Positions 34,375 to 43,259 of a stretch of 64,000 nt of DNA are shown here, in pieces (position 1 is the stretch's first letter; each line of letters begins with the position of its first letter). This DNA comes from Pseudolactococcus hodotermopsidis (lineage in GTDB: Bacteria > Bacillota > Bacilli > Lactobacillales > Streptococcaceae). The position numbers and the translations under genes are program-made. Where the stretch lies: the NCBI RefSeq assembly GCF_011170085.1, contig NZ_BLLI01000003.1:1-64000 (forward strand), in the 5' to 3' direction. The notes below the pieces were generated by a model. The model saw only the letters and a program-made list of their open reading frames with translations. It searched no databases and was not told the DNA's origin.

Positions 34375-35476
34375 AAAATGATGCTGTCAATTCATCAAAA
34401 ATCGCCTTAACCGTTGTGATTTCGTTGATACGATAACCATTTGTTCCAGAAAACAGCAAGCCCATATCGGTGTTGTGTTCGACCGAATTGAGCAAAGCTT
34501 CGCTGATACAATAAGGAATTGTCTTACGGTCGCAAAGTTTTGTTTGTAAACAATTTAAACAGCTAGCAATTGGAATAAGTGGCGTTTTCGGTGCATCTTG
34601 TGCCTTATAGTCAGCAAGCCCATTTTTGATAATTTCAGTAAATTTGTTATCAATCGCTCGACCAGGTAGCCCAACAGGCGAGGTTGTCAAGTGAATATCA
34701 TTTTCGTTTGCTTGAATAAATCGATCTTTAAAATCATCAGGCGCATCACATTCGACTGTGCCAATAAAACGTGTCGCCATTTGTACGCCTGAACAGCCAA
34801 GACTGAGATAATGCGCAATATCTGAACGATTCCAAACACCACCTGCAAAAATCACAGGGATTGATATGTTAAATTTTTCTTCATACTCCTTAACGTGTGC
34901 GATGATTTGAATAATCTCATCGTCCATACCAAGAATGGCTTCTTCAATTTGATTAGCCTTAAACCCTAGATGACCGCCACCTTCAGGTCCTTCAATAACA
35001 ATGAAATCAGCAGTTCGATTGTATTTCTTTGCCCAATTGCGCAAAATAATCTTGGTAGCCTTAACTGATGAAACAATCGGTGCAATTTTTGTTTTGGCAT
35101 TGCCAACAAGCTCTGGTAGATTCATTGGCAGACCCGCACCTGAGATAATCACGTCAGCACCAGCTTCAACACAATGTTTGACGACATCATCATAGCGAAA
35201 ACATGCTACCATAACATTAAAGCCGAGAATACCCTCTTTAGCAATAGCGCGTGCCTTATCAAGTTGCGTTTGAATCGCCTTAAGATTTGTTTTAACAGGA
35301 GCACGCCGAAAATTTTCCTCTTGAAAGCCGATTTGTGCTGTTGATAAAATGCCGATGCCGCCTTGTGCGGCAACATTTCCAGCTAATTTGTGGAGAGAAA
35401 TTCCAATTCCCATCCCACCTTGAATGATAGGGACTCTAGCTGTCAAATCACCAATCTTTAATTCTGGTAGTTTCAT
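34373..35476 (-). CDS. Nitronate monooxygenase-like FMN protein (FabK paralogue)
   Basis: A 367-residue TIM-barrel FMN protein of the 2-nitropropane dioxygenase/FabK superfamily: [32 protein letters not shown] and IPVIFAGGV. It is a paralogue of fabK at 38.4 kb. The C-terminal part has a cysteine cluster ([10 protein letters not shown] and YC) that FabK lacks, so a metal site or disulfides are possible. The real substrate is unknown; nitronate detoxification and enoyl reduction are both possible. Its leader carries a GTTTGATGTCAAAC palindrome like the FabT boxes of the fab cluster. Confidence 0.8.
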   Translation of the reverse strand: MKLPELKIGDLTARVPIIQGGMGIGISLHKLAGNVAAQGGIGILSTAQIGFQEENFRRAPVKTNLKAIQTQLDKARAIAKEGILGFNVMVACFRYDDVVKHCVEAGADVIISGAGLPMNLPELVGNAKTKIAPIVSSVKATKIILRNWAKKYNRTADFIVIEGPEGGGHLGFKANQIEEAILGMDDEIIQIIAHVKEYEEKFNISIPVIFAGGVWNRSDIAHYLSLGCSGVQMATRFIGTVECDAPDDFKDRFIQANENDIHLTTSPVGLPGRAIDNKFTEIIKNGLADYKAQDAPKTPLIPIASCLNCLQTKLCDRKTIPYCISEALLNSVEHNTDMGLLFSGTNGYRINEITTVKAIFDELTASF

Positions 35477-35494
35477 TACTTATCCTTAAATTTT

Positions 35495-35508
35495 GTTTGA
35501 TGTCAAAC
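35495..35508. promoter_or_regulatory. FabT-like palindrome in the leader of the nitronate monooxygenase-like gene
   Basis: GTTTGATGTCAAAC is a perfect palindrome between transcription start and ribosome site. The fab-cluster boxes are TTTGA-N3-TCAAA; here the central spacing is two, so binding by FabT is uncertain. Confidence 0.45.
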
Positions 35509-35577
35509 ATCTAGTTTTTGTAACTAGATGAAATGATTTATACAACTCTATTGTAACAAAACATCTTTTAATGTCAA
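35508..35577 (-). promoter_or_regulatory. Promoter and leader hairpin of the nitronate monooxygenase-like gene
   Basis: On the minus strand TTGACA (35572-35577) and TACAAT (35550-35555) with 16-base spacer form a promoter. A 9-bp hairpin CATCTAGTT-N5-AACTAGATG (35508-35530) lies in the leader next to the palindrome. Confidence 0.6.
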
Positions 35578-35601
35578 GAATTTTAGTAAATAGACTTGTT
35601 C

Positions 35602-36000
35602 CTAAACCATCGCTCTTTCAAAATTGATAATGCCACAAATTAATTCAGCCCGACAATCAAAGCGTCTTCTGCGATTCCGATAAGGAAGTGCCATAATTTG
35701 AAAGGTTTTGAATACCGCATTAAAGTGCTCAATCTCCATACGTATTCGAGAAATTTCTCGATTCAGTGCCTTCTCCTCTTCATTCAACTCATGATTTTTA
35801 GAACGCTTTGCAGGAATAAAAGTATTTTCATGAAAATTAAGAATGCCTAGATAACCTAAATCAACAACAAGAAGAAGGTCTTCTGGCAGAGTGCCACCTA
35901 TGCTTTCCTTGAAAAGCTTAAAATCATGACAATGCCCTTCAGCGAAGGCAAGACTCACGACACGATGAGTGGTAAAATCAAGCAAAACTTGCGTTTTCAC
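35602..36000 (-). CDS. IS transposase, C-terminal frame
   Basis: A 132-residue frame with the second catalytic aspartate in VVDLGYLG and the catalytic glutamate in RMEIEHFNAVFK. It lacks its own ribosome site and should be made as a fusion with the upstream frame by slippage. The frame is open upstream past 36000 through HYSGKKHRHTVKTQ, a sequence typical of the middle of this transposase. Confidence 0.85.
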   Translation of the reverse strand: MKTQVLLDFTTHRVVSLAFAEGHCHDFKLFKESIGGTLPEDLLLVVDLGYLGILNFHENTFIPAKRSKNHELNEEEKALNREISRIRMEIEHFNAVFKTFQIMALPYRNRRRRFDCRAELICGIINFERAMV

Positions 36001-36359
36001 GGTATGTCGGTGTTTTTTTCCTGAATAGTGGTCACGTTGGTTTTTTTTGGACGTTGAATTGGACTTTCTGTCACATCAATCGCAAACCAATGATCCTTGT
36101 CTTTGACTCCCTCAATATCAAAACTCCCCTCTTCATGGAGCGTATTTTCTACCCAAGTGATGGTTCTTGAAACACAAGAAAGAGGCACATCAAAATCAAA
36201 AGCAATGAGACGTTGAGTGGGATAATGCCGCCAATACCGTAAAGTGAGCAAAAGCTGATTTTCTAAACTCAGGCAACGTGGACGCCCACCAGTCAGATGT
36301 TCTGCTTGATAAGCTTTGTTCAAAATTTCAAGCATGTGAGTAAATGTCGAGCGCTTCAC
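35997..36359 (-). CDS. IS transposase, N-terminal frame
   Basis: A 120-residue frame with a helix-turn-helix part (HTH_Tnp_4-like; YWRHYPTQRLIAFDFDVP) and the first catalytic aspartate in AIDVTESPIQRPK. At the codons CCA AAA AAA ACC (eight A; plus-strand T run 36041-36048) a -1 slip joins it to the second frame, giving RPKKNQRDHYSGKKH. The true N-terminus may lie upstream of 36359, since DSLFKQLIGVKRSTF continues the family pattern but has no ATG. Confidence 0.85.
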   Translation of the reverse strand: MKRSTFTHMLEILNKAYQAEHLTGGRPRCLSLENQLLLTLRYWRHYPTQRLIAFDFDVPLSCVSRTITWVENTLHEEGSFDIEGVKDKDHWFAIDVTESPIQRPKKTNVTTIQEKNTDIP

Positions 36360-36500
36360 ACCAATAAGTTGTTTGAATAAACTGTCATTGAGGGAGCTAG
36401 TTTTTGCATAAATATCTGCCTAACATTAGTTTAACATTTTTTGTACGGTTTAGGAACAATTCTAATATAATTCTTTTTTAAAATATTTTCTAATAAAATC

Positions 36501-36557
36501 TTGACAATAAAAAAATAACTTGGTATAATTTGATAGTCAAATAATTTGATTATCAAA
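36501..36557 (+). promoter_or_regulatory. fabT promoter with two FabT boxes
   Basis: TTGACA (36501-36506), 17-base spacer, TATAAT (36524-36529). TTTGATAGTCAAA (36529-36541) and TTTGATTATCAAA (36545-36557) follow and straddle the expected transcription start, so FabT would repress its own operon. Confidence 0.9.
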
Positions 36558-36570
36558 ACTAGGGGGGAGA

Positions 36571-37023
36571 GTGCAAGCAGATATGGTGGTCGAATATGAA
36601 AAAATCAATAAATATCTTACGCACATTTTCAATAATGTTTTGATTATCGAAGAGGCAACCTTGCGATCTTCGCGTTTTTCAAACGTCTCAATCAAAGAAA
36701 TGCACACTATTGACAGTATCGGGGAGGCAGGCATGACGACCCCTAGCGACATTGCCAAAAAACTGATGTTGACAGTCGGCACGGTAACGGTTTCGCTCAA
36801 TCGGCTAGAAAAAAAGGGCTATGTTGAGCGTTATCGTAGTGATAATGATAGGCGTGTTGTCAATGTTTCGCTCTCTCGTAGTGGTCGCTTGCTTTACCGC
36901 TTGCACCGCAAATTTCATCGTGAAATGGTCAAACGTTTCGTGGCTGATATGCCAGAACCCTCAGTTAAAATTTTGCAAACTGGTCTGGAAAATCTTCACA
37001 CATTTTTGGAGGAAATCAAATGA
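36571..37023 (+). CDS. fabT: MarR-family repressor of fatty-acid synthesis, FabT
   Basis: FabT binds acyl-ACP and represses the fab cluster so that membrane lipids follow available fatty acids. The 150-residue MarR protein has the recognition region [28 protein letters not shown] and the wing RYRSDNDRR (given here in part). GTG at 36571 follows AGGGGGGAG and is the likely start; ATG at 36583 is possible. Stop overlaps the fabH ATG (ATGA). Confidence 0.93.
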   Translation: MQADMVVEYEKINKYLTHIFNNVLIIEEATLRSSRFSNVSIKEMHTIDSIGEAGMTTPSDIAKKLMLTVGTVTVSLNRLEKKGYVERYRSDNDRRVVNVSLSRSGRLLYRLHRKFHREMVKRFVADMPEPSVKILQTGLENLHTFLEEIK

Positions 37024-38000
37024 CTTACGCAAAAGTCACGGCAACTGCGCACTATGCGCCTAATCAAGTCGTGAAAAATGACGATTTGGCGAAAATCATG
37101 GATACATCTGATGAGTGGATTTCATCACGGACAGGTATTCGTCAGCGGCATATTTCAGTTGACGAAAATACCTCGGAGTTAGCGACAAAAGTTGGACGGC
37201 AGCTCCTTGAAAGAAGCGGTCTTTTGGCTGAAACGCTTGATTTCATCATCGTAGCGACAGTTTCCCCAGATGGCAATATGCCAAGTACAGCAAGTCTTGT
37301 TCAAGCTAATCTAGGTGCGGTAAATGCTTTTGCCTTTGACTTGACGGCTGCTTGTAGTGGTTTTGTTTATGCGTTGTCAATGGCAGATAAACTGCTTGCA
37401 AGTGGTGTTTATCAAAATGGATTGGTCATCGGCGCTGAGGTTTTGTCAAAAGTGATTGATTGGACAGATCGAGCGACAAGTGTTCTGTTCGGTGATGGTG
37501 CAGGTGGCGTGATTGTTCAGGCAATAGCTGAAGAACCACTGATTTTAGCAGAATCGCTCAAATCTGACGGCAGTCGTGGTATGAGCTTGACGAGCCATTT
37601 GACCCAGCCCAATTCCCCCTTTTCAAAGGCTAAGTTGGCAGATGACAACTTCCTAAAAATGGATGGACGTGCGATTTTTGATTTTGCCGTGCGTGATGTG
37701 CCAAAAAATGTTTTGGAGGGTCTTGAAAAAGCGAATTTGACGACAAATGAAATTGATTATTTTTTACTTCATCAGGCAAATTCACGGATTCTTGATAAAA
37801 TGGCACGAAAAATCAAAGCAGACCGTCAAAAATTTCTGCAAAATATGCGGGATTATGGTAATACAAGTGCAGCAAGTATTCCGATTCTCCTATCAGAATC
37901 GGTTGAAAATGGTACGATTAAACTTGATGGTACGCAAACGTTAGTACTAACAGGGTTTGGTGGTGGCTTGACATGGGGGACACTTGTTGTTAAAATTTAG
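37020..38000 (+). CDS. fabH: 3-oxoacyl-ACP synthase III
   Basis: Starts fatty-acid chains by joining acetyl-CoA to malonyl-ACP. The 326-residue protein carries the catalytic triad: Cys in [11 protein letters not shown], His in [10 protein letters not shown] and Asn in [10 protein letters not shown]. Co-transcribed with fabT and acpP. Confidence 0.96.
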   Translation: MTYAKVTATAHYAPNQVVKNDDLAKIMDTSDEWISSRTGIRQRHISVDENTSELATKVGRQLLERSGLLAETLDFIIVATVSPDGNMPSTASLVQANLGAVNAFAFDLTAACSGFVYALSMADKLLASGVYQNGLVIGAEVLSKVIDWTDRATSVLFGDGAGGVIVQAIAEEPLILAESLKSDGSRGMSLTSHLTQPNSPFSKAKLADDNFLKMDGRAIFDFAVRDVPKNVLEGLEKANLTTNEIDYFLLHQANSRILDKMARKIKADRQKFLQNMRDYGNTSAASIPILLSESVENGTIKLDGTQTLVLTGFGGGLTWGTLVVKI

Positions 38001-38044
38001 GTAACAAAAGATTTTAAAAATATAGAAAATTGGAGATTACAATC

Positions 38045-38272
38045 ATGGCAGTATTTGAAAAAGTTCAAGAAATTATTGTTGAGGAACTCGGTAAAGAAGC
38101 AAGTGAAATTACGCTTGAAACATCATTTGAATCGCTTGATGCGGATTCGCTTGATATTTTCCAAATCATCAACGAAATTGAAGAAGAATACGAAATCGCA
38201 ATCGAAACAGAAGAAGGTCTCAACACAGTTGGTGACTTAGTTAAATTTGTTGAAGCGAAAGTCGCTGAATAG
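38045..38272 (+). CDS. acpP: Acyl carrier protein
   Basis: A 75-residue acidic carrier protein; the phosphopantetheine serine lies in [11 protein letters not shown]. The usual DSL context is complete. The ATG at 38045 follows GGAG; an upstream TTG at 38030 is not needed. Followed by a strong terminator, so the fabT-fabH-acpP unit is separate from fabK onwards. Confidence 0.95.
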   Translation: MAVFEKVQEIIVEELGKEASEITLETSFESLDADSLDIFQIINEIEEEYEIAIETEEGLNTVGDLVKFVEAKVAE

Positions 38273-38274
38273 TC

Positions 38275-38312
38275 AAAAATTCTGGGAACGTGCGAACGTT
38301 CTCAAAATTTTT
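38275..38312 (+). terminator. Terminator between acpP and fabK
   Basis: AAAAATTCTGGGAACGT and ACGTTCTCAAAATTTTT form a stem of about 17 bp; it divides the fab cluster into two transcription units. Confidence 0.85.
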
Positions 38313-38318
38313 ATGCTA

Positions 38319-38357
38319 ATAGTTTGATTGTCAAACTATTTAATCGAATGATAAAAT
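38319..38357 (+). promoter_or_regulatory. fabK promoter with FabT box
   Basis: ATAGTTTGA-TTG-TCAAACTAT (38319-38339) is a perfect 9-bp palindrome of the FabT type. TTGTCA (38328-38333) inside it and TAAAAT (38352-38357) with 18-base spacer form a possible promoter, placing the -10 three bases before the fabK ATG. Confidence 0.8.
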
Positions 38358-38360
38358 AAT

Positions 38361-39317
38361 ATGAAAACTAAAATTACAAAATTACTAAATATAGATTATC
38401 CTATTTTCCAAGGTGGTATGGCGTGGATCGCAGACGGCGATTTGGCTGGTGCAGTTTCTAAAGCTGGTGGCTTTGGCATTATCGCTGGTGGTAATGCACC
38501 TAAAGAAGTCGTTAAAGGGCATATTGACCGTATTCGTGAGATTACGGATAAACCTTTTGCGGTTAATATCATGTTGCATTCACCTTTTGTTGATGATATT
38601 GTTGACCTTGTTATCGAAGAAGGTGTGAAAGTGGTCACGACTGGTGCGGGTTCTCCTAAAAAGTATATGGCGCGTTTCAAAGCGGCAGGGATGATTGTCA
38701 TTCCAGTGGTTGCGAGTGTCGCTCAAGCCAAGTCAATGGCGCGTCTCGGTGTTGATGCCATTGTCGCTGAGGGCATGGAGGCTGGCGGTCATATCGGACA
38801 ATTGACGACGATGACCTTGGTACGCCAAGTGACAGAGGCGGTAGAATTGCCTGTTATTGCAGCCGGCGGTATCGCTGACGGCAAGGGCATGGCAGCAGGC
38901 TTTATGCTAGGTGCTGAGGCTGTTCAAGTCGGAACGAGATTTATTGTCGCAACAGAATCAAACGCGCATCAAAACTATAAAGACAAGGTTTTGAAAGCTA
39001 AAGATATTTCGACGGTTGTGTCAGCCAGTCATTTTGGTCATGCCGTTCGTGCCATTAAAAATCAGTTGACGAAAGATTTTGATAAGGCAGAACTTGCCGC
39101 ATTTAAGCAAGACGAGCCAGATATGAGTGTTTTTGATGAAATGGGCGCAGGTAAATTGCCAGCATCCGTGATTCATGGTGATGTTGACAATGGCTCAGTT
39201 ATGGCGGGTCAAATCGCTGGTTTGGTCAATAAGGAAGAAACAGTTGAAGAAATCATTTTGGATTTGTATACTGGATTTCAAGCTGAAATCAAAGCAGCTC
39301 AAAAATGGCTTGACTAA
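38361..39317 (+). CDS. fabK: Enoyl-ACP reductase II
   Basis: FMN and NADH-dependent reductase for the last step of each elongation cycle, in place of FabI. The 318-residue protein shows PIFQGGMAWIADG, FGIIAGGNAP, TTGAGSP, EGMEAGGHIG and GGIADGKG. No ribosome site is visible before the ATG. Head of the second fab transcript. Confidence 0.95.
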   Translation: MKTKITKLLNIDYPIFQGGMAWIADGDLAGAVSKAGGFGIIAGGNAPKEVVKGHIDRIREITDKPFAVNIMLHSPFVDDIVDLVIEEGVKVVTTGAGSPKKYMARFKAAGMIVIPVVASVAQAKSMARLGVDAIVAEGMEAGGHIGQLTTMTLVRQVTEAVELPVIAAGGIADGKGMAAGFMLGAEAVQVGTRFIVATESNAHQNYKDKVLKAKDISTVVSASHFGHAVRAIKNQLTKDFDKAELAAFKQDEPDMSVFDEMGAGKLPASVIHGDVDNGSVMAGQIAGLVNKEETVEEIILDLYTGFQAEIKAAQKWLD

Positions 39318-39343
39318 GTGACCTGAAAAAATTGGAGTAGAAA

Positions 39344-40264
39344 ATGACAAAAACAGGCTTTTTATTTGCGGGTCAAGGTGCTCAAAAATTGGGTATGGCG
39401 CGCGATTTGTATGATAATTTTACAGTTGTTAAAGAAACTTATGATGAGGCATCTGAAATTCTCGGTTACGATTTGCGTGAGCTGATTGATTCTGATGCAG
39501 ATAAATTGGGAGAAACGAGATTTACGCAGCCAGCGATTTTGACGACTTCGGTGGCAATTTTACGTTTGCTTGTCTCACGTGGCATCAAGCCAGATGTGGT
39601 TGCGGGTCTTTCCTTGGGTGAGTACTCAGCACTTGTCGCTAGTGGCAGTTTACCATTTGCCAAAGCCGTAAAATTAGTCGCAAAACGTGGGCAATACATG
39701 GCGGATGCAGCGCCGACAGGCTCTGGCAAAATGGTCGCAGTCATGAATACGGATGCGAAAGTTATCGAGGAAGTCTGTCAACAAGCTTCAAGCAAAGGAA
39801 TTGTCAGCCCAGCCAACTACAACACACCAGCCCAAATCGTGATTGGTGGTGAAGTGGCGGCAGTTGACTATGCGGTCGAACTGCTCACAGAGGCGGGTGT
39901 CAAACGGATGATTCCGCTGAAAGTCTCAGGACCATTTCACACTGCTTTGCTCAAATCGGCATCTGAAAAGTTAGCGATTGAGCTAGAGGATGTTGCCTTT
40001 AAAGACTTTGAGCTACCATTGATTTCAAATACAACGGCACAAGTCATGGCTTTCAATGACATTAAATCTTTGTTGACACGTCAAGTTATGACACCAGTTA
40101 AATTTTACGAGTCAGTTGAGACGATGATTGCTTTGGGTGTAACCGATTTTATTGAAATCGGACCAGGTAAGGTTTTATCAGGATTTGTTAAGAAAATTGA
40201 CAAGGCAGTTAATATCACAAATGTTGAAGATTTGGCAACATTAAACGCAATTTTGGAGAAATAA
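39344..40264 (+). CDS. fabD: Malonyl-CoA:ACP transacylase
   Basis: Loads malonate onto ACP. The 306-residue protein has AGQGAQ at the N-terminus, the nucleophile elbow GLSLGEYSAL with the catalytic serine, and the catalytic histidine in GPFHTALLK. Two bases separate it from fabG. Confidence 0.96.
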   Translation: MTKTGFLFAGQGAQKLGMARDLYDNFTVVKETYDEASEILGYDLRELIDSDADKLGETRFTQPAILTTSVAILRLLVSRGIKPDVVAGLSLGEYSALVASGSLPFAKAVKLVAKRGQYMADAAPTGSGKMVAVMNTDAKVIEEVCQQASSKGIVSPANYNTPAQIVIGGEVAAVDYAVELLTEAGVKRMIPLKVSGPFHTALLKSASEKLAIELEDVAFKDFELPLISNTTAQVMAFNDIKSLLTRQVMTPVKFYESVETMIALGVTDFIEIGPGKVLSGFVKKIDKAVNITNVEDLATLNAILEK

Positions 40265-40266
40265 AA

Positions 40267-41001
40267 ATGGAAATTATCAATAAAAATGTCTTAATCACAG
40301 GCTCAACACGTGGCATTGGTCTTGCTATTGCGCATGAATTTGCGGCAAATGGTGCCAATATTATCCTAAACGACTTGTTTGAGATTTCATCAGAACTTAT
40401 CGGCGAATTTGAACAGTATAATGTGCAAGTTGTTGGTATAATGGGCGACGTGAGTAAGTCTGACGATGCGAAACGGATTATCGCTGAGGCGACTGAGGCA
40501 TTAGGAAGTGTAGACGTTTTGGTCAATAACGCTGGCGTTACCAACGATAAGCTGATGTTGAAAATGACGGAAGAAGATTTCGAGCGGGTGCTTAAAGTTA
40601 ATCTGACGGGTGCTTTCAACATGATGCAAGCAGTCCTTAAACCGATGACTAAGGCGCGCCAAGGTGCGATTATCAATATGGCATCAGTCGTTGGTCTTAT
40701 GGGTAATGTTGGGCAAGCTAACTATGCTGCATCAAAAGCTGGGCTGATTGGTCTGACTAAGACGGTTGCGCGCGAAGTTGCGGGACGTAACATTCGTGTC
40801 AATGCGATTGCACCTGGTTTTATCGAAAGCGCCATGACGGCTGTTTTGTCTGATAAAGTTAAGGATGCCATGAAAGCGCAAATTCCAATGAAACAGTTTG
40901 GTCATGCAAAAGAAATTGCAACAACAGCGCTTTTTCTTGCCACACAAGAATATATCACAGGTCAAACAATCGCCATTGACGGCGGTTTGACGATGCAATA
41001 A
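40267..41001 (+). CDS. fabG: 3-oxoacyl-ACP reductase
   Basis: NADPH-dependent SDR enzyme of the elongation cycle. The 244-residue protein has TGSTRGIGLAIA for nucleotide binding, the NNAG motif, catalytic serine in NMASVVG and YAASK with catalytic tyrosine and lysine. Confidence 0.97.
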   Translation: MEIINKNVLITGSTRGIGLAIAHEFAANGANIILNDLFEISSELIGEFEQYNVQVVGIMGDVSKSDDAKRIIAEATEALGSVDVLVNNAGVTNDKLMLKMTEEDFERVLKVNLTGAFNMMQAVLKPMTKARQGAIINMASVVGLMGNVGQANYAASKAGLIGLTKTVAREVAGRNIRVNAIAPGFIESAMTAVLSDKVKDAMKAQIPMKQFGHAKEIATTALFLATQEYITGQTIAIDGGLTMQ

Positions 41002-41059
41002 AAAATTAAGAGGGATTCGCTTTTTTGGTAATGAATCTTGAATTTGAGGAGTAAAGACA

Positions 41060-42310
41060 ATGACAAATCGTGTAGTCATCACAGGTTACGGCGTAACATC
41101 GCCGATTGGGAATACACCAGAAGAGTTTTGGACAAATCTTGAAGCGGGAAATACTGGGATTGACGTCATCAAAAAATTTGATGCGACAGAGACAGGGATA
41201 ACCGTTGCAGCTGAAGTTAAAAATTTTCCTTTTGACAAATATTTTGTTCATAAAGATAAAAAGCGTATGGACACTTTTAGTCTTTATGCGATTTATGCGG
41301 CACTTGAGGCGCTCGACATGGCGGGTATTGATACTGAAAATGATGAAAATTTGAATCATGATCGTTTTGGTGTTATTATTGGATCGGGGATTGCTGGTTT
41401 GCCAGTCATTCAAGAACAAGGAAAACGTTTGGCATTAAAAGGTCCTAAACGTGTGGCACCGCTTTTTGTACCACTTTCGCTTGTAAATATGGCGACAGGT
41501 AATATCGCAATGCGTGTTAAAGCAAAAGGTGTCAGTCGTGCTGAGGTTACTGCTTGTGCGGCGGGAACAAATGCCATTGGTTCAGCTTTCCGTGAAATCA
41601 AAAACGGTTATGCTGATGTTATGCTAGCTGGTGGCACAGAGGCAGCCATTTGTGAATTTGGTGTAGCTGGTTTTGCCAATTTGACAGCTTTGACAAGTGA
41701 GACAGATCCCAAACGTGCTTCAATTCCATTTGATAAAGAGCGTTCAGGTTTTGTTATGGGTGAAGGTTCTGGGATTCTCGTTCTTGAGAGTCTTGAACAT
41801 GCCAAAGCGCGTGGTGCCAATATCTTGGCAGAAATCGTTGGCTACGGCTCAACAAACGATGCTCATCATATGACAACGCCATTACCAGACGGCTCTGGTG
41901 CTGCTAAAGCTATGCAACTGGCGCTTGATGAGGCAGGGATTGCGCCGAGTGAAGTGGGCTACATCAACGCTCATGGCACGTCTACACAAGCCAATGAAAA
42001 AGGTGAGGCACTTGCCATTCACACTGTTTTTGGCGACGATGAAAATGTCCTTGTCTCTTCAACGAAAGCCTTGACAGGACACGCACTCGGTGCTGCTGGC
42101 GGGATTGAGGCGGTGGCAACTTTAGAAGCTATTCAGCACCAATATGCACCTGTCAATGCTGGGACGACTGAACTTGATGAAAATACATCTATTATAAACG
42201 TTGTCCTTGGTCAAGGTAAGCCACATAACATCAAGTATGCGATTTCAAATTCACTTGGCTTTGGCGGTCACAATGCTGTTATTGCCCTCAAAAAATGGGA
42301 GGATGACTAA
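41060..42310 (+). CDS. fabF: 3-oxoacyl-ACP synthase II
   Basis: Main condensing enzyme for elongation. The 416-residue protein has the catalytic cysteine in VTACAAGTNAIG, the two histidines in INAHGTSTQANE and LTGHALGAAGG, and NSLGFGGHN at the end. GAGGAG precedes ATG. Confidence 0.97.
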   Translation: MTNRVVITGYGVTSPIGNTPEEFWTNLEAGNTGIDVIKKFDATETGITVAAEVKNFPFDKYFVHKDKKRMDTFSLYAIYAALEALDMAGIDTENDENLNHDRFGVIIGSGIAGLPVIQEQGKRLALKGPKRVAPLFVPLSLVNMATGNIAMRVKAKGVSRAEVTACAAGTNAIGSAFREIKNGYADVMLAGGTEAAICEFGVAGFANLTALTSETDPKRASIPFDKERSGFVMGEGSGILVLESLEHAKARGANILAEIVGYGSTNDAHHMTTPLPDGSGAAKAMQLALDEAGIAPSEVGYINAHGTSTQANEKGEALAIHTVFGDDENVLVSSTKALTGHALGAAGGIEAVATLEAIQHQYAPVNAGTTELDENTSIINVVLGQGKPHNIKYAISNSLGFGGHNAVIALKKWEDD

Positions 42311-42311
42311 G

Positions 42312-42782
42312 ATGTCAATTCAGATTAGTGAAATCAAAGACTTATTGAGTCAATTTGACGCATCGTCTTTACGTGAATTTTCTTATGCGACGAGTAAGTT
42401 TTCTCTGTCATTTTCTAAAAACAATGGTGGACAGGCAACAGTAGCTGCACCTGTCGAAAAAGTGGTCGCACCACAGGTACAGGTTTCTGAAACGATTAAC
42501 TTGTCAGAAGTATCAGTTCAAGCTGAAATGCCTGTTGCCATTGCCGAAGGCGACGTTGTAAAAAGCCCGCTCGTAGGTGTGGCATACCTCAAACCCGCGC
42601 CCGACAAATCAGACTTTATCGCAGTTGGCGAAACAGTCAAAAAAGGTCAAACCTTGCTGATTATCGAGGCGATGAAAGTCATGAATGAAATCCCTGCACC
42701 GCACGACGGTGTTATCACAGAAATTTTGGTATCGCCAGAAAGCATGGTCGAATACGGAGAGGAATTGGTACGCATTAAATGA
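42312..42782 (+). CDS. accB: Biotin carboxyl carrier protein of acetyl-CoA carboxylase
   Basis: A 156-residue carrier with a short N-terminal helix, a variable linker, and a biotinyl domain with the biotinylated lysine in [14 protein letters not shown] at 42312 follows GGAGG at the end of fabF; the longer open frame upstream lies within fabF. Stop overlaps the fabZ ATG. Confidence 0.95.
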   Translation: MSIQISEIKDLLSQFDASSLREFSYATSKFSLSFSKNNGGQATVAAPVEKVVAPQVQVSETINLSEVSVQAEMPVAIAEGDVVKSPLVGVAYLKPAPDKSDFIAVGETVKKGQTLLIIEAMKVMNEIPAPHDGVITEILVSPESMVEYGEELVRIK

Positions 42783-43204
42783 CGATTGATATTAACCAAA
42801 TTAAAGAGGCTTTGCCTCATCGTTACCCAATGTTATTAGTTGATCGTGTCTTGGAACATTCTGATGATGAAATCACGGCGCTTAAAAATGTTTCTGTCAA
42901 TGAAGAATTTTTCAACGGACATTTTCCAGGCTATCCAGTCATGCCAGGGGTACTGATTATGGAGGCATTGGCGCAAACAGCTGGTGTTTTAGAGTTGTCA
43001 AAAACTGAAAATAAAGGCAAACTCGTCTTTTACGCAGGCATGGATGGTGTGAAATTCAAAAAGCAAGTTGTGCCAGGAGACCAGCTTATCTTGCATGCTA
43101 AATTCATCAAACGCCGTGGACCAATCGCTGTTGTTGAGGCAAAGGCGACAGTTGACGGGAAGTTAGCGGCTAAGGGGACTTTGACTTTCGCTATTGGGGA
43201 GTAG
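42779..43204 (+). CDS. fabZ: 3-hydroxyacyl-ACP dehydratase
   Basis: Hot-dog dehydratase of the elongation cycle, 141 residues. The catalytic histidine and glutamate lie in [20 protein letters not shown]; the N-terminal [13 protein letters not shown] is typical. Overlaps accB by four bases. Confidence 0.96.
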   Translation: MTIDINQIKEALPHRYPMLLVDRVLEHSDDEITALKNVSVNEEFFNGHFPGYPVMPGVLIMEALAQTAGVLELSKTENKGKLVFYAGMDGVKFKKQVVPGDQLILHAKFIKRRGPIAVVEAKATVDGKLAAKGTLTFAIGE

Positions 43205-43259
43205 TAGAGACATCTTTAAAAATAAGCCTGAAATGGCAATTAATAAAAAAGAGTAAATT

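Larger units (their letters stand above)
35596..36459 (-). mobile_element. IS element, IS5-like, with two-frame transposase
   Basis: Perfect 13-bp terminal inverted repeats TTGTTCCTAAACC (35596-35608) and GGTTTAGGAACAA (36447-36459) enclose two overlapping transposase frames. Length is 864 bp. No clear target duplication is visible. The element sits between the promoter of the nitronate monooxygenase-like gene and that of fabT, without breaking either. Confidence 0.85.
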
